This document shows positions 1-11,033 of a DNA stretch of 64,000 nucleotides, piece by piece. The position numbers and the translations under genes are program-made. How positions within the stretch are numbered: position 1 is the first letter of the stretch; each line of letters starts with the position of its first letter. The notes below the pieces were generated by a model that worked only from the letters and a program-made list of their open reading frames with translations, did no database searches and was not told the DNA's origin. Source of the DNA: Paulownia fortunei (Eukaryota > Streptophyta > Magnoliopsida > Lamiales > Paulowniaceae); NCBI GenBank assembly GCA_019321725.1, contig CM033108.1, forward strand, positions 20,597,799-20,661,798, written 5' to 3'.

Positions 1-113
1 AATTAGAAGGTTAAAATAGAGATTGTAGCAGTTTTATTCTTTCAATTTAAATAAAATTCAATTTATACTATTTTTCTTATTTGTTGTTTTTAAGACAACA
101 AAATTGTGTTACA
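1..113 (+). repeat. 3' end of the 5' LTR of the gag-only retrotransposon
   Basis: This segment matches the last ~110 bases of the LTR copies at 7376-8245 and 46057-46937 (shared block around 30-90, ending in TGTGTTACA). It is followed by TTTCTGGTATGCCC, a leader segment where the primer-binding site would lie. Only the LTR end is inside the window. Confidence 0.7.
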
Positions 114-240
114 AATTTCTGGTATGCCCAATAGGGCGATCTCTACCTCTCATATCTTCCTTTTAAATCAAGTTCAAAATTCAAATGACAATGAAGGACA
201 ATCACTCCAATTTTATAAATGTCAAATTTTCTATGTCAGG

Positions 241-460
241 ACATGGAGTCACTATTCCAAATTACAAGCATAAGGGGGCAAGACAAGATGGTGTGTTGTC
301 GAACCATGAAGTCACCACTCTAAGTCACAGGCATAAGGGGCAAAGCATGAGGGTGTATTGCAGAATCATAAAGTCGCCACTTCAAAATACAAGTATAAAA
401 GGGCATGACAAGATGGAGTGTTGCACCACTCCAAAACACAAGCATGAGGGGGCAAGGGAA
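241..460 (+). repeat. Degenerate ~62-bp minisatellite in the retrotransposon leader
   Basis: A motif starting GCATAAGG or a close variant recurs at about 268, 331, 393 and 442. The spacings are 63, 62 and 49 bases, and a partial unit precedes the first. It lies between LTR and gag of the gag-only element. The apparent reading frame through it (185-529) is a by-product of the repeat. Confidence 0.7.
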
Positions 461-539
461 TATGGTGATTTAACTTATCAGTTAAATTGTGGGCAAAGCA
501 AGAAACAAAAATTGTGGAGAAATAGTTGATGAATTCAAT

Positions 540-971
540 TAGGATGATTGAATCTTCTATAAGCTCAAATTTTGAAGTCACAATAATCATGGTAGTCCAA
601 ACTATTTTACTGAAAGAGCAAATTACAAATTTGTTGTTGAGGGACTCACGAAATATGTTCAAGAACAAGACTCTCAAATCATGAAGTTAATGAAAAAAGT
701 AGATAATACTAATACAAGTCCCATAATAGACAAACAAATTGAAGTTCATAACAAAACTGAGACATATATGAAGAAACAGCCAAGTGAAAGAGAGAATTCT
801 TCGAAAGAGTTGCAAGTTTCATCTTATGGTTGATTCATGTTGATCAACTGAAAGAGTTTATTATTAGGACTATCAAAGATGAATTCAATGAAAGTTTTAA
901 ATTATCTTTGACTTATGTCAAATCGTACACTAAGAGAATTGATTATTTGAATATACCAGTTGACTACCAAC
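540..971 (+). pseudogene. Gag fragment, first half (Ty3/gypsy type)
   Basis: Translated in pieces, this stretch gives the familiar N-terminal part of a plant gypsy-type gag: a segment with SQIMKLMKKVDNTN, then a VDQLKEFI-like stretch, then SLTYVKSYTKRIDYLNIPVDYQ. It is broken by a stop near 832 and cut at 971 by a hAT element; the next gag codons resume at 6190. The call rests on recognising the family pattern by eye. Confidence 0.65.
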
Positions 972-1455
972 TAGACCCGACCACGGTTCAAAAATCATCG
1001 ATTTTGGTTTGAAATTGCCTATTCCACAGGTTGGAATTTCTCGACCCATAATCGTAACTAGGTAGGCTGGTTACGGTTTGGGTTTCGGAATTGCCTAGTC
1101 GATTCTAATTTCAGTTGACTGTCGGTTCTAACCCTTGGATTTTTTTATTTTTTTTTCGAAAATTTTTAAACTTAAATTTGTAAAAAATATTGTTAATTTT
1201 CGAATTTAATAAAAAAAATTAACTTAAATTTGAGAAAAAAATTAGCTAGAATTTAAATTATATAATTAAAAATAATTTTAAAAATCAAAAAGGGCTTAAA
1301 CTTAAATTTAAGTTGACTATGTATCCTCTTAGGGTATAGAGGAATCAAAGCCTACGTAGTTCTCTTATTTTTTTACTCATTTTACCTTAGGGAATGGCAT
1401 GGCTCAATCACTCCCACCCATTCTCATCGTCATTCCATCCATGTCATCATCTTGA

Positions 1456-3451
1456 TCTTCCTCCGAATCCGGTTGACTTGTCTTCATACAGAGAACTTGA
1501 TCCAATCATTAAAACATGTTTGGATTTTTAAATTCTCGAGAGACAAAGTTGAGTATTTCTCATTCAATATATTGTCCCCTACACTGAAAACTTGCTCCAC
1601 TGCAACGGTTGAAGTGAGTGAAGCAAGTATCTTCTTCACCATCACGGATAAAATTGGGTAAGTTTGCTCCTTTTGCGACCACCATCACAAAATGTCGAAC
1701 TATTCATCATAATATGTCTCATTAAACTCAAATGAAATATTAAAATAACTCTCAAATTCCTAGTTGGAACTTGAGGATCCTCTAAGACGTTTAGTTAGTT
1801 CCTTAAATAAAAGTTATAGTGCTTTAAGCCTAGAACTACTACTATTACTAGTATTTTTTATATCAAATTAAGTTGTTGTGAGTCATATTATGAACTGTAT
1901 TTTTTATAAAATTCATTTAAAGGTGTTCTAACTTTAAATATAATATTTTCTATATCTATACTATGATTATTTTCATAACGTCTTAAAATTTTATAATAAA
2001 TTATTAACACATCTTGAAAACCATCTAATTTAAGCATAGTTGAAAACAACAACGACTAAATTAATTTTTGAAATTTCTAAAAGATATTTTTTCCATTTAC
2101 ACTGCATTGATAAAGTACAATTTACTTAATTTTGGTCTTTAGAGTTAATGTTATCATGTAAAACTGATACAATATTATAATAATTTAATAATACTAAATG
2201 AGAAGATGGGGAATAAACACTAGATAATTGTAAAGTAGCATCATTAAATATATTTTAAATTTTTTCATATATTGTTCAATAGTGTGGATATAAATGCAAA
2301 TAAGTAGTAACAATTTGTCAAAAAAATAATATAATAAATCTTTATAATTAAATTTTTTTTCTAATAATCTATATATTGAATTCCAATGGGTTGGAACATC
2401 CCGTAGAAATTTGTAGGCCTCATACCATTGGCCTTGTAAAATCTAAACCATTGTTTATTAATGTATGGATATATCCATAAATAAGAAAATGCTTGTCTAA
2501 TAAGTTTATGTTGATTTTTTAAATCTTTTAAGTCATCTTGTAGACATAAATTTAAAATATGACATATATATCTAATATGAAAAAATTTACCACTAATTGA
2601 TGGTTGACATTCAACTTTAAGATTACCAATACTAGCATTATTAGGTGCAACAATGTCTAATGATATTAATATATATATATATATATATTAATTAAATTAT
2701 ATTATTCCAATATTAAAAATATAATTTGAGAAATATTTGAAGTTGTGTGTGAACTATCAAAACTTCTATATACAAGTAATCTTTTTTGAACTGTCCAAGA
2801 ATCATCAATCCAATAACATGTAATACTCATATATGAATGTGTTTACTAATGGTCACTTCAAATATCACTACATAAAGAAATTTTATTATTTACATTGATT
2901 AATATTTCTTTTAACTCTTTTTTAGTTTTATTGTATACTTTTTTGACATGACGTGTTAGTGTGGTTCGTGGAACACCTTTAGCTACAGTATTATATGTTG
3001 TTTGAATTAACTCATTAAAAAAAATTATTTTCAAAACTAAAACTATGATGTTCAACTAAAACAAATCTAACTAAATTTTCTTTACATTTAACATTATTAT
3101 ATTTAAATAAATAAATATCGTTACCTCTACTGGCGTTGGAAGATGCAACGACAATATTTGAGTTTGAGTACGGTCGATGCCAAATTCCATCGGGTATTTA
3201 TTCTCCACATATCTTCTAAAATATCTATAACCACCTCATGATTGAAATTTATAAGATTGCGAACAATACTTACACTTTAATCGTATTTCTCCATTTGGAA
3301 GTATCACTTTATCAAAGTATTTAGTAAAAATAGAGAATTTAATAGATGGAGTAGATCGAGTATGAGCATCACTCATTATTCTTGGAGTAGTTCGAGTATG
3401 AGTATCAAAGTAATCTTGCTCTTCATCAGTCAACTCCACCTCATAATCCAT
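1456..3451 (-). pseudogene. Decayed hAT-family transposase with BED zinc finger
   Basis: The minus-strand reading runs from 3451 down to about 1456 with many stops and frameshifts. The N-terminal part (3451-3236) is acidic and then shows a BED-type zinc-finger start (CKYC, 3236-3290); the histidines are not recognisable. Further on, 3055-2858 carries a conserved stretch with VPRTTLTRHVKK and ISLCSD. Around 2450-2370 is a KWYEAYKFLRDVPTHWN-like block. The C-terminal dimerisation segment around 1700-1490 is recognisable from TSTVAVEQVFS. The order and spacing fit a RICESLEEPER/Ac-type hAT transposase of about 650 residues. It cannot encode an active enzyme. Confidence 0.75.
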
Positions 3452-3775
3452 GTGCAGCCTAGGTTGCTCGTTGTGGTGAACATCTTTCCCTTACCTATGT
3501 TGCTTGAGCCGGCTATTTTTTATAAATGATGAAATTTTAAAATATAGAATTGAAGAATGAATAACTGAAGAGAAAATAAATAAAATATAAAAAATAATTT
3601 AATAAATAATTTGAATAGTATAGAATATAGAATATAAAATTAAATAATGAATAATTGATAATAGAGAATTAGAAAATTGAGAGTTCAAAATGTAGAAGTG
3701 TGAAAAAAAAAAATAATGGATTTTTATAGAGAAAAAATATAAAAAATAAAAAATAAAAATAAATTAATTGGTTGA

Positions 3776-3812
3776 CCGTTGGCAACGGTCAAATTACCAT
3801 TGCTAACGGTCA
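3776..3812. repeat. Subterminal AACGGTC inverted and direct repeats of the hAT
   Basis: The 17-bp near-palindrome GACCGTTGGCAACGGTC is followed within 20 bases by another AACGGTC. Short clustered motifs of this type are common near hAT termini and may bind transposase; here that role is inferred. Confidence 0.45.
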
Positions 3813-3950
3813 AATTGTTGTATGAAATTGTAATAATATATTGTGTGGGGAAAAAAAATCAACATAATCCTATGTGATAACCTCTGTTCTTAATTTTTTT
3901 TCCCCATTCATTTCCTTTCTTCCTCTCTATTTATACACCATTCACACTTC

Positions 3951-4001
3951 TGCGCCGCCCCCACCCCTCCCCCGCCCCCCCCCCCCCCCCGCCCCCCCAC
4001 T
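3951..4001. repeat. C-rich low-complexity tract
   Basis: About 50 bases of almost pure C, interrupted by single A, G and T, including a run of roughly 15 C. It lies inside the hAT element. The complementary strand could form a G-quadruplex, and sequencing errors in run length are likely. Confidence 0.8.
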
Positions 4002-4171
4002 CTCTAATAATTTTTCATTTTTCTATCAGTACTTACTTCTTTGATTCGTGTTTTGGCTTTTCACATTGAGGGAGCCGTAGTAAAGCTCAGGTCTCTGTCT
4101 TTCTTGAATTAATTTTGTGTTTGCCCATTTCATTTTCTTGTATTAGTAATTCTTGGAGCTATGGTTGCTCA

Positions 4172-5852
4172 TAGTGTGTAAATGAACCAAGCCGCTTGCG
4201 AGCTATTTTAATTTCAGTTTGAAAAAAAATTCATTCAACATCGATCGATAACTTTAACGAGTCGAGCTCGAGGTTGAGCCTAGTAGTATTTGGCTGGTTA
4301 GTTTGCGAGCCTACTCGTTTATATGCTCGTGAAACCTATTCATGAGTTTGAGTTCAAACTCGACTCGTTTATACGCTCGCGTGCCTATTCGTGAGCTCGA
4401 GCTCAAGCTCAACTCATTTATGTACTCACGAACCTATTCGCGAGCCTAACTTGTTTGATAAGTTCACAAATATATTCGTGAGCGGTTCATTTAGAAGTTC
4501 AATAATAAATTCGATAAAATTATAAAAATCTTAAACACAAAATTTCTAATTGAATCGAACACAATACCTTCGAAGAAAATGTAAAAACTCACACCACTTA
4601 GCCAACTACATTTTTATATAATCAAACATGTTAAAATATTTTTAAAGACTAACATAATCCATAAATAAAATTTAATACAAATTTTATAATGGTATATTTA
4701 GAATAATTAATTGAAAAATTATATATAACTAAGATAATTCATAAAATAAGAATAGAAATTTAGAATAATTATTAGGCTAATCAAATAAAACCAACTTTTA
4801 TTATGATTTATGAAATATTTAGAGTATGACCTACTTGAAATTAATAAATTTCATACATTTAAAAAATTTAAAAATAAGAATATAAATAGAGAATAATAAA
4901 TTTAGATTAATCAATGCAAATCTTATAATGGTATATTTAGAATAATTAATTAACTAATTATATATAACCAAGATAATTCATAAAATAAGAATATAAATTT
5001 AGAATAATTAATAAAATTAGGCTAATCAAATAAAACTAACTCCTAGTATATATTAGGAAACATTTACAGCATGACCTACTTGAAATTAATAAATTTTTCT
5101 ATATTTAAAATATTTAAAAATAAGAATATAAATAGAGAATAATGAATTTAGATTAATCAACTTAGAGCAATAAATATAATTTAATAATATACTTTAGAAC
5201 CATTGATTTAGAATAATTAAAAAATAAAATAATAAAATTAAAAGTAATCAAATATCATAAGATAATACAATTAAATTAAAATTAGTTAGAAGATTAGATA
5301 GTTGTTTCGCTTTAAAATTTAAAAAATATAAATATATAAATATGTAATAATATATTTAGTCTAATCAACTAAAATTCAATTCTAAATTTTAGGATGATAA
5401 ACTATAATAATAAACTAAAATTTTATATACTAATTATATTTAAAATAATTCATAAACTAAGAATTTTAATTAATAATAATAAACGTAGATTAAAATATAA
5501 AATAAAATGTGTTGTTTTCTATTTTTTGAAATGAAATGTGTTTATCAAGCTCGAGCTCGATTGTTTGTTTAACGAATGTGTTATTTTCTATTTTTTGAAA
5601 TAAAATATGCTTATCGAGCTCGATTGTATGCTTAACGAGCTCAAAAATAAGCTTGAACTCGAGCTTGATTTTATGTTTGACGAACCGAGCTCAAACTAAG
5701 CTCGAGCCATTTGTGAGCTTAATAATTTTCAAACAAATCGAACTCAAATTTAATTATAAAAGCTCGAGCCAAACTCAACCTTATAAAAAATTTAAACGAG
5801 CTGAACTCGATCTTTTTTGTGCTTGGCTCAATTCGATTCGATTACAGCCTTA
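4172..5852. mobile_element. Non-autonomous hAT-like element nested in the hAT transposon
   Basis: The left end reads TAGTGTGTAAATGAACC and the right end on the minus strand TAAGGCTGTAATCGAATC. Flanking 8-bp sequences GTTGCTCA (4164-4171) and GTTGGTGA (5853-5860) match at 6 of 8 positions and are taken as the target duplication. Both arms are rich in CGAGCTCGAG-type motifs (about 4250-4500 and 5540-5840). The core is AT-rich, non-coding and internally duplicated. A related CGAGCTC-rich element sits at 53460-54356. Confidence 0.65.
4678..5160. repeat. Tandem duplication of ~239 bp inside the nested element
   Basis: Unit 1 is 4678-4916 and unit 2 is 4917-5160. Both begin CAAAT(T/C)TTATAATGG and contain the same ordered blocks (AGGCTAATCAAATAAAAC, GACCTACTTGAAATTAAT, AATAAGAATATAAATAG). 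It is AT-rich and non-coding. Confidence 0.8.
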
Positions 5853-6189
5853 GTTGGTGAAGCTAAGGTGTGTATTTTCTTTAAAATCCTATGTTATGTT
5901 TTGGGATTATATTTCTTTACTTTGTGTTTTTCTTCTAGTTGATGCTAAGTTATAATTTGAAAAAAAAATTATTATGGAACCACTGGCCCGGCTTGGCGGT
6001 TCCAACAGTAAAATTATCGGGCTGACCTGATAGTTCAGCGGATTGGGAATAACCCAACTCCTAACCGGCCAGTGGGCCTATAATCGGCCCATGTACTTAT
6101 GGGCCGATTATAGGTTGGACCCATTGACCACGGTCCGATTATGGGCCAGGTCCGATTTGACTTGGCTCGTGGTCACCTCTATTATTAAC

Positions 6190-6720
6190 CTCCAAAATTT
6201 CAATAATTTGATGGCGAAAGAACCCCGAAGCAACATATGGCTCATTTTATTGAGATGTACAATAATGTTGGAACATACGGAGACTGTCTGCTTAAGCAAT
6301 TTATCTATTCATTGATGTAAAATACATTTGATTGATACACCGACCTGTAGACAAACTCAATTGATGAGCAGTTGAAACAAGAGTTTTTCAATCATTTTTA
6401 TAGTACTCGTCGTACTGTTAGTATGATTAAACTTGCTAACTTAAGACAAAAAGAAGATGAGCCCGTGCTAGAATTTATCAATAATTAGAGAAATTTATCT
6501 ATAAATTATAAAGATATAATGTTAGAAATTTTTGCAATTAAGATATGCATCCAAAGAATGCACTGAGGTCTCCGCTACATACTTCAAGGAATCAAACTAA
6601 TTTTTTTTAGAGAATTAGCAACTCGTGCATATGCCATTGAGATAAGCATGAATTTTAACAAACAAGAATGCCCAAGTAATGTCAATGATGATAAAGATGA
6701 AGAAGATACAATATCCTATA
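6190..6720 (+). pseudogene. Gag fragment, second half (Ty3/gypsy type)
   Basis: This continues the gag interrupted at 971. It opens with PPKFQ, then a KQHMAHFIEMYNN-like segment, then FYSTRRTVSMIKL, which match the conserved core of plant gypsy-type gag. Several in-frame stops and small shifts (for example near 6203 and 6316) make it non-functional. It fades out near 6720, where the minisatellite begins, and no zinc knuckle was recognised. Confidence 0.7.
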
Positions 6721-6754
6721 CAACAACTGCTAACTTTGACTTTTCAATGCTCCT

Positions 6755-7300
6755 AGATACGAGCATAAATTATCTAAGTTGTCAAATTAAATGTTGCTCA
6801 AATACCCCTTGATAAGAGCATAAACTGTCTGTAAAATCTTTTGATATAAGTATGAATTATCAATAAGTTAAAGTAAATTCAAAAGTTCATTGACATGAAT
6901 ATAAAAAGGTCTACAAGTTAAATCAAATTGAAGACTCCTTAATAAGAGTATGAATTATCTACAACTTCAAATTCAATTAAAGACTCATTGATAAAAGTAT
7001 CAACTATTTCTAAATTCTAAATTCAAATGGAGACTTCTTGATGCAAGTATAAACTATCTACAAATTCAAAATAAATTCAAGTCAAAAATCCTTAATATAG
7101 AATAAACTATCTGCAAATGTAAATCAATTCAAATTGAAGAGTCTTTGATACGAGTATAAACTATCTAACAAATTGAAATTCAAATTAAAGACTTCTATAA
7201 ACTATCTATAAATTCAAATCAATTCAATATAAGAACTCATCGTTAGGAGTTTAACTTATCTCTATATTCCAAATAAGTTCAACTAAACTGTCATGATTGG
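6755..7300 (+). repeat. ~50-bp minisatellite upstream of the 3' LTR
   Basis: About eleven degenerate copies of a unit containing GATA(C/A)GAGTATAAACTATCT. Units start near 6761, 6816, 6848, 6895, 6946, 6995, 7045, 7099, 7152, 7196 and 7245, mostly 44-55 bases apart. It occupies the place where pol would be in a complete element. Confidence 0.75.
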
Positions 7301-7375
7301 ATCCTATTGATAAAAGAGTTCAAAACTTATTCACTTTAAGACAAATTATCTATGAATAAGTCTCGAGAAGGTATT

Positions 7376-8245
7376 TGTAAACAAATAAAATTTGTGTCAA
7401 TTAAATGGTGATACGTGTGAAATAATATATTAAATATCAATTTTATATTTTTCTATTTATATTGAGAATTTAATCAAATTTAATTTCTCAAGTAAATAGT
7501 TAGTTACTTGATATGATAACATACATTTTATTAGTCAATCAAACATCGTCAAATGTCAAATTTCAATTTTTGGCAATCAAGATTATATCAAATATTGTGA
7601 TCAAACAGATAGATATCAATCAAATTATGAAGTGTTAATCAAATAACTTATCCAAGTTTCCCTACCCTATAAGTATAAATAGATGTCACATCTAAAAAGT
7701 TAAACACAACAACATAAAATAGTGAAGAAAAAAGTCCAAGCAAAAAAGATGTCGGAGGAAATTCTCTCATCCAAGTCAATCAAATTCAAGGAGATCTACG
7801 ATGTTCATGATGAAAATCAAGATGTTCATCATGGAGTCCATCCAAATAATAGTGTCTAATTCGAGATTAAGTTGTTAAAATCTTGAATTAATGTTATTGG
7901 AGATTAAATCTATCTTGGAGGAGATCAAAGAGTCAATATCATTAACAAGTTGTCAAATTTAAAAGTCAACAATCTTGAAGTTCTAACATTTGATTTAAGA
8001 TTAAGGTATTAAACTTTCGAATTAATATTATTGAAGGATGAAATCAAGTTTAGGGGAGTTAAATCAACAATTGCACCTCCAAAAAGTTCAAATTCTAAAA
8101 ATTATTATTATTGAAGAGAAGAACCAGATGATCCATCAATATTGTAACAATTTTATTCTTTCAATTTAAATAAAATTTAGTTTGTACTATTTTTATTATT
8201 TGTTATTTTTGTAGAAAACTATATTTGTTAGAAATTTGTAATACA
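7376..8245 (+). repeat. 3' LTR of the gag-only retrotransposon
   Basis: It starts TGTAAACAAATAAAATTTG and ends near AATACA. It is homologous over its length to the LTRs at 9216 onward and 46057-46937, and its end matches 1-113. A promoter-like TATA motif (AGTATAAATAG) lies at about 7670-7681, conserved in the other copies. The last ~15 bases form the palindrome GAAATTTGTAATACAAATTTC with the start of the inverted copy that follows. Confidence 0.75.
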
Positions 8246-8735
8246 AATTTCGTTATCTTCAAAATTAACAAATAAGAAAAATAGTACAAATAAAACTTTA
8301 TCGACTTGAATAAATAACATGAGTACAATCTCTATTTTGACCCTCTGGTTCTTCTCTTAAAAAACAAGAACTTTTGGAATTTAAAATTTTGGAAGTGGAA
8401 TGACTGATTTGATCTTCTCCAAATTTGATTTCATCCTTCATTAATGTTAATTTAAAGATGAACATTTTAATCTCGAATCAAATATTAGAATTTTCATAAA
8501 ATATTGACTTTTGAATTTGACAACTTATTGATTGGATTGACCATTTGATTTCCTCCAAGGTAGATTTAATTTTCAATAATGTTAATTCGAGTGTTTAATA
8601 ACGTAATTTTAAATTAAATATTATTATTTGGATGAATTTCACAATGAACGCCTTCAATTTTGATCTGTTACTGTGGATCTTTTTGAATTTAATCACCTTA
8701 AATTGAGAGAATTTCTTTTAATACTTTAACAATGA
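8238..8735 (-). repeat. Inverted, truncated LTR copy (first hairpin arm)
   Basis: Read on the minus strand, it matches the last ~500 bases of the LTR at 7376-8245, starting from the LTR 3' end. The similarity stops near 8735, at the LTR position equivalent to about 7755. Together the two form a tail-to-tail inverted pair. Confidence 0.7.
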
Positions 8736-9159
8736 AACCTTTTTACCTAGTTGTTTCAAGTTTGGATAATGACAAGTCTAATTTTAATTTATTATTAAGC
8801 ACATAGGCTCTCATTTATTTTATCCCAAATGAAAAAAGTAAAATGAAAGGTAAAACATACAAATTGGAAAGGAAAGTGGAATGAAAAATTCACGGAAGTG
8901 CACCGATGCTTGCTTATGGTCTAATCTTTAATTTGCAAATGAAGTTTTATTAAAGGTTGGTTCACTATATTAGTTTTGAATGGGCCAAATTGTTTTGCAA
9001 ATGAACTTTGAAGACACAAAAGTTTTGAGCCTTTTTCCGGTGATCTATTTTGGGTATATGAAGAAAAAATGGGCCTTTAAAATTGGAATTCAATTGCTTA
9101 AGTCCAAAAGTCTACCTGCATTCTGCAAGGGACAATACAAAAGAAGAATTTAAGAAATT
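8736..9159. other. Non-coding spacer between the two hairpin LTR pairs
   Basis: AT-rich sequence with no convincing coding region, RNA gene or repeat structure. It contains two similar GCAAATGAA-type segments near 8936 and 8997 but nothing interpretable. Confidence 0.5.
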
Positions 9160-10040
9160 ATCGTGACTTATTTATTTTAAAATGTATTATTCATAAATAA
9201 GTTTGGAGTGTCATTTGTAGATAAATTAAATTTGTGTCAATTAAATGGCGACATGTGTAAAATAATATATTAAATATTAATTTTTTATTTTTTATTTATA
9301 TATTGAGAATTTAATCAAATTTAATTCCTAAAGTATAATTAATTAATATTATAATATATATTTTATTAGTCAATTAAATTTTAACAAGTGTCAAATCTCA
9401 ATTATTGGGATCAAGATCATATCAATCTTGTGATTAAAGAGATAGATATCAATCAAGTCATGAAAAATCAATTAAATCATGCTACTTTATCAAATGACTT
9501 ATTCAAAAGCTCTTATCTTACAAGTATAAATAGGGGCCATTCCTAAAAATAAGAAACATAAATTGTGAAGAAGATGTTTAAGCAAGAAATGTGTTGAAGG
9601 AAATTTTCTCAACTTAATGTGATCAAATTCAAGAAGATTCACGGTGTTTAAGACGAAAATCAAGGTGGTCATCGTGGGGTTCATCCAAATAATAATATTT
9701 AACTCGAGATTAAGTTGTTAAACCATCAAATTAATATTATTGATAATTAAATCCACCTTAGAGGCGATCAAAGTGTCAATCCCATCAACAAATTGTCAAA
9801 TTTCAAAGTCAATATTTTTGAAATTCTAAAGTTTGATTCAATATTAAGGTGTTAAATTTTTGAATTAACTTTATTGAATAATGAAATTAAATTCGGAGAA
9901 GATCAAATCAGCAATTTCATCTCCAAAATTTTAAATCCCAAAAGTTCTTGTTTTTGAAAAGAAGAATCATAAGGTCAAAATAGAGATTATACTCATTTTA
10001 TTTATTCAATTCGATAAAATTTTATTTGTATTATTTGTAT
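9160..10040 (+). repeat. Second copy of the LTR with flanking element sequence
   Basis: The LTR proper starts at 9216 (TGTAGATAAATTAAATTTG). The ~55 bases before it resemble those before the LTR at 7376 (shared ATAAGT..GGAG pattern), so this is a former 3' LTR with some internal sequence, not a clean solo LTR. The TATA motif AGTATAAATAGG is near 9523. The last part of the LTR (the U5 end) is missing relative to the other copies. Confidence 0.65.
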
Positions 10041-10490
10041 TACAAATTTCATTGTTTACAAAATTAACAAATAAGAAAAATAGTATAAATGAAATTTTAT
10101 CGAATTGAATAAATAAAATGAGTATAGTCTCTATTTTGACCCTCTTATTCTTATCTTCAAGAACACTTTTGAGATTTAAAATTTTAGAGGTGGAATTGCT
10201 GATTTGATTTCCTCCGAATATGATTTTGTCATTCAATAATGTTAATTCGAAAATTTAACACCTTAATTTTGAATTAAATATTAGAACTTCAAGAACGTTG
10301 AATTTGAAATTTGATAATTTATTGATGAGATTGATCATTTGATCACCTCCAAAATAGATTTAATCTCTAATAATATTAATTAAAAAAATTAATAATTTAA
10401 TATCAAATTAAATACTATTATTTAAATAGATCTCACAATTAATGCCTTGATTTTCGAAACCAAGATTTCTTTAAATTTAATCAATTTAAG
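10041..10490 (-). repeat. Inverted, truncated LTR copy (second hairpin arm)
   Basis: The minus-strand reading matches the end of the preceding LTR. Positions 9976-10036 pair with 10076-10138 almost perfectly, around a loop of about 40 bases. Similarity ends near 10490, within about 25 LTR bases of where the first inverted arm ends. Confidence 0.65.
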
Positions 10491-10601
10491 TGTAGAACAC
10501 CTGGGTCATTATTTCTTATAGCATTTTCGTTTGAATACCAAAGATTTCTTTGAATTTAATCAATTTAAGTTTATAGCACTTGGGTCATTATTTCTTATAG
10601 C
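10464..10601. repeat. 59-bp direct repeat at the end of the second arm
   Basis: 10464-10522 and 10543-10601 are near-identical. Both begin GATTTCTTT and end CATTATTTCTTATAGC, with a 20-base spacer. The first half of each copy belongs to the LTR arm and the second half to the flank. Confidence 0.8.
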
Positions 10602-11033
10602 TGTCAAATTTTAATCACAACAAAAGGGCCAGTGGCTGTTTAGGTTGATAGTCACGTCATATTAAAATATACCTATGTAAGGTATCATGTGAAAGTTAAT
10701 ATTTTTCTATCTTAGGAATGGTAGTGAATTGACAGGGTATGATTGAATGAAGGCAATCATCCCAAACTGTTACAACTATTGTGACTCTCTACAGCCCAAC
10801 TCTATGGTTTCCAATTTTTTTTTTCTTATGTCTTCCTGCGGTTTGGTTTATGTTCTTAAATTTCTTGCTAACACCTTTTTATTCCACTAATTTATAATTA
10901 TTATTTTTTTTACACAAATGAAAACTTATAATAATCAATGCTTGAATGTCTCCTTGTAGATAAGACCCATGAAGGATCCTGCTCAGAGTGGTTGCCCTTT
11001 TCATTTTTCTATTTTTTTATTTTTATTTTTTTG

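Larger units (their letters stand above)
972..6181 (-). mobile_element. hAT DNA transposon inserted in the gag of the LTR element
   Basis: The termini are imperfect inverted repeats. The left end reads TAGACCCGACCACGG; the right end on the minus strand reads TAGAGGTGACCACGA (12 of 15 match). The flanking 8-bp target duplication is CTACCAAC (964-971) and TTATTAAC (6182-6189); the three differences are all C to T. Removing 972-6181 plus one copy of the duplication brings the two gag halves into register. The element encodes a decayed BED-finger hAT transposase on the minus strand (1456-3451) and itself contains a second insertion (4172-5852). At 5.2 kb, or 3.5 kb without the nested insert, its size fits an autonomous hAT that has decayed. 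Confidence 0.85.
1..8245 (+). mobile_element. Gag-only LTR retrotransposon (TR-GAG-like), split by a hAT element
   Basis: The order read on the plus strand is: end of a 5' LTR (1-113), untranslated leader with a minisatellite, gag first half, a hAT insertion (972-6181), gag second half, a second minisatellite, and a 3' LTR (7376-8245). No protease, integrase, reverse transcriptase or RNase H coding sequence is visible between gag and the 3' LTR, so the element could only have moved using enzymes supplied in trans. Gag-only elements of this kind (TR-GAG) are known in plants. The gag resembles those of Ty3/gypsy-type elements (residues RIDYL and PVDYQ before the break, PPKFQ after it). Both halves carry stops, so the element is dead. 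The left end lies outside the window. Confidence 0.75.

Noticed and set aside
185..529. 114-codon frame at the window start
   Set aside because: It is produced by the ~62-bp minisatellite in the retrotransposon leader.
5653..6315. Short frames on both strands
   Set aside because: They fall in the arm of the nested hAT-like element, the hAT terminus and the resumed gag; no independent gene.
6755..7300. Regularly spaced ~50-bp repeats considered as a CRISPR-like array
   Set aside because: The units are contiguous and degenerate, with no distinct repeat and spacer parts; the host is a plant and this is a retrotransposon minisatellite.
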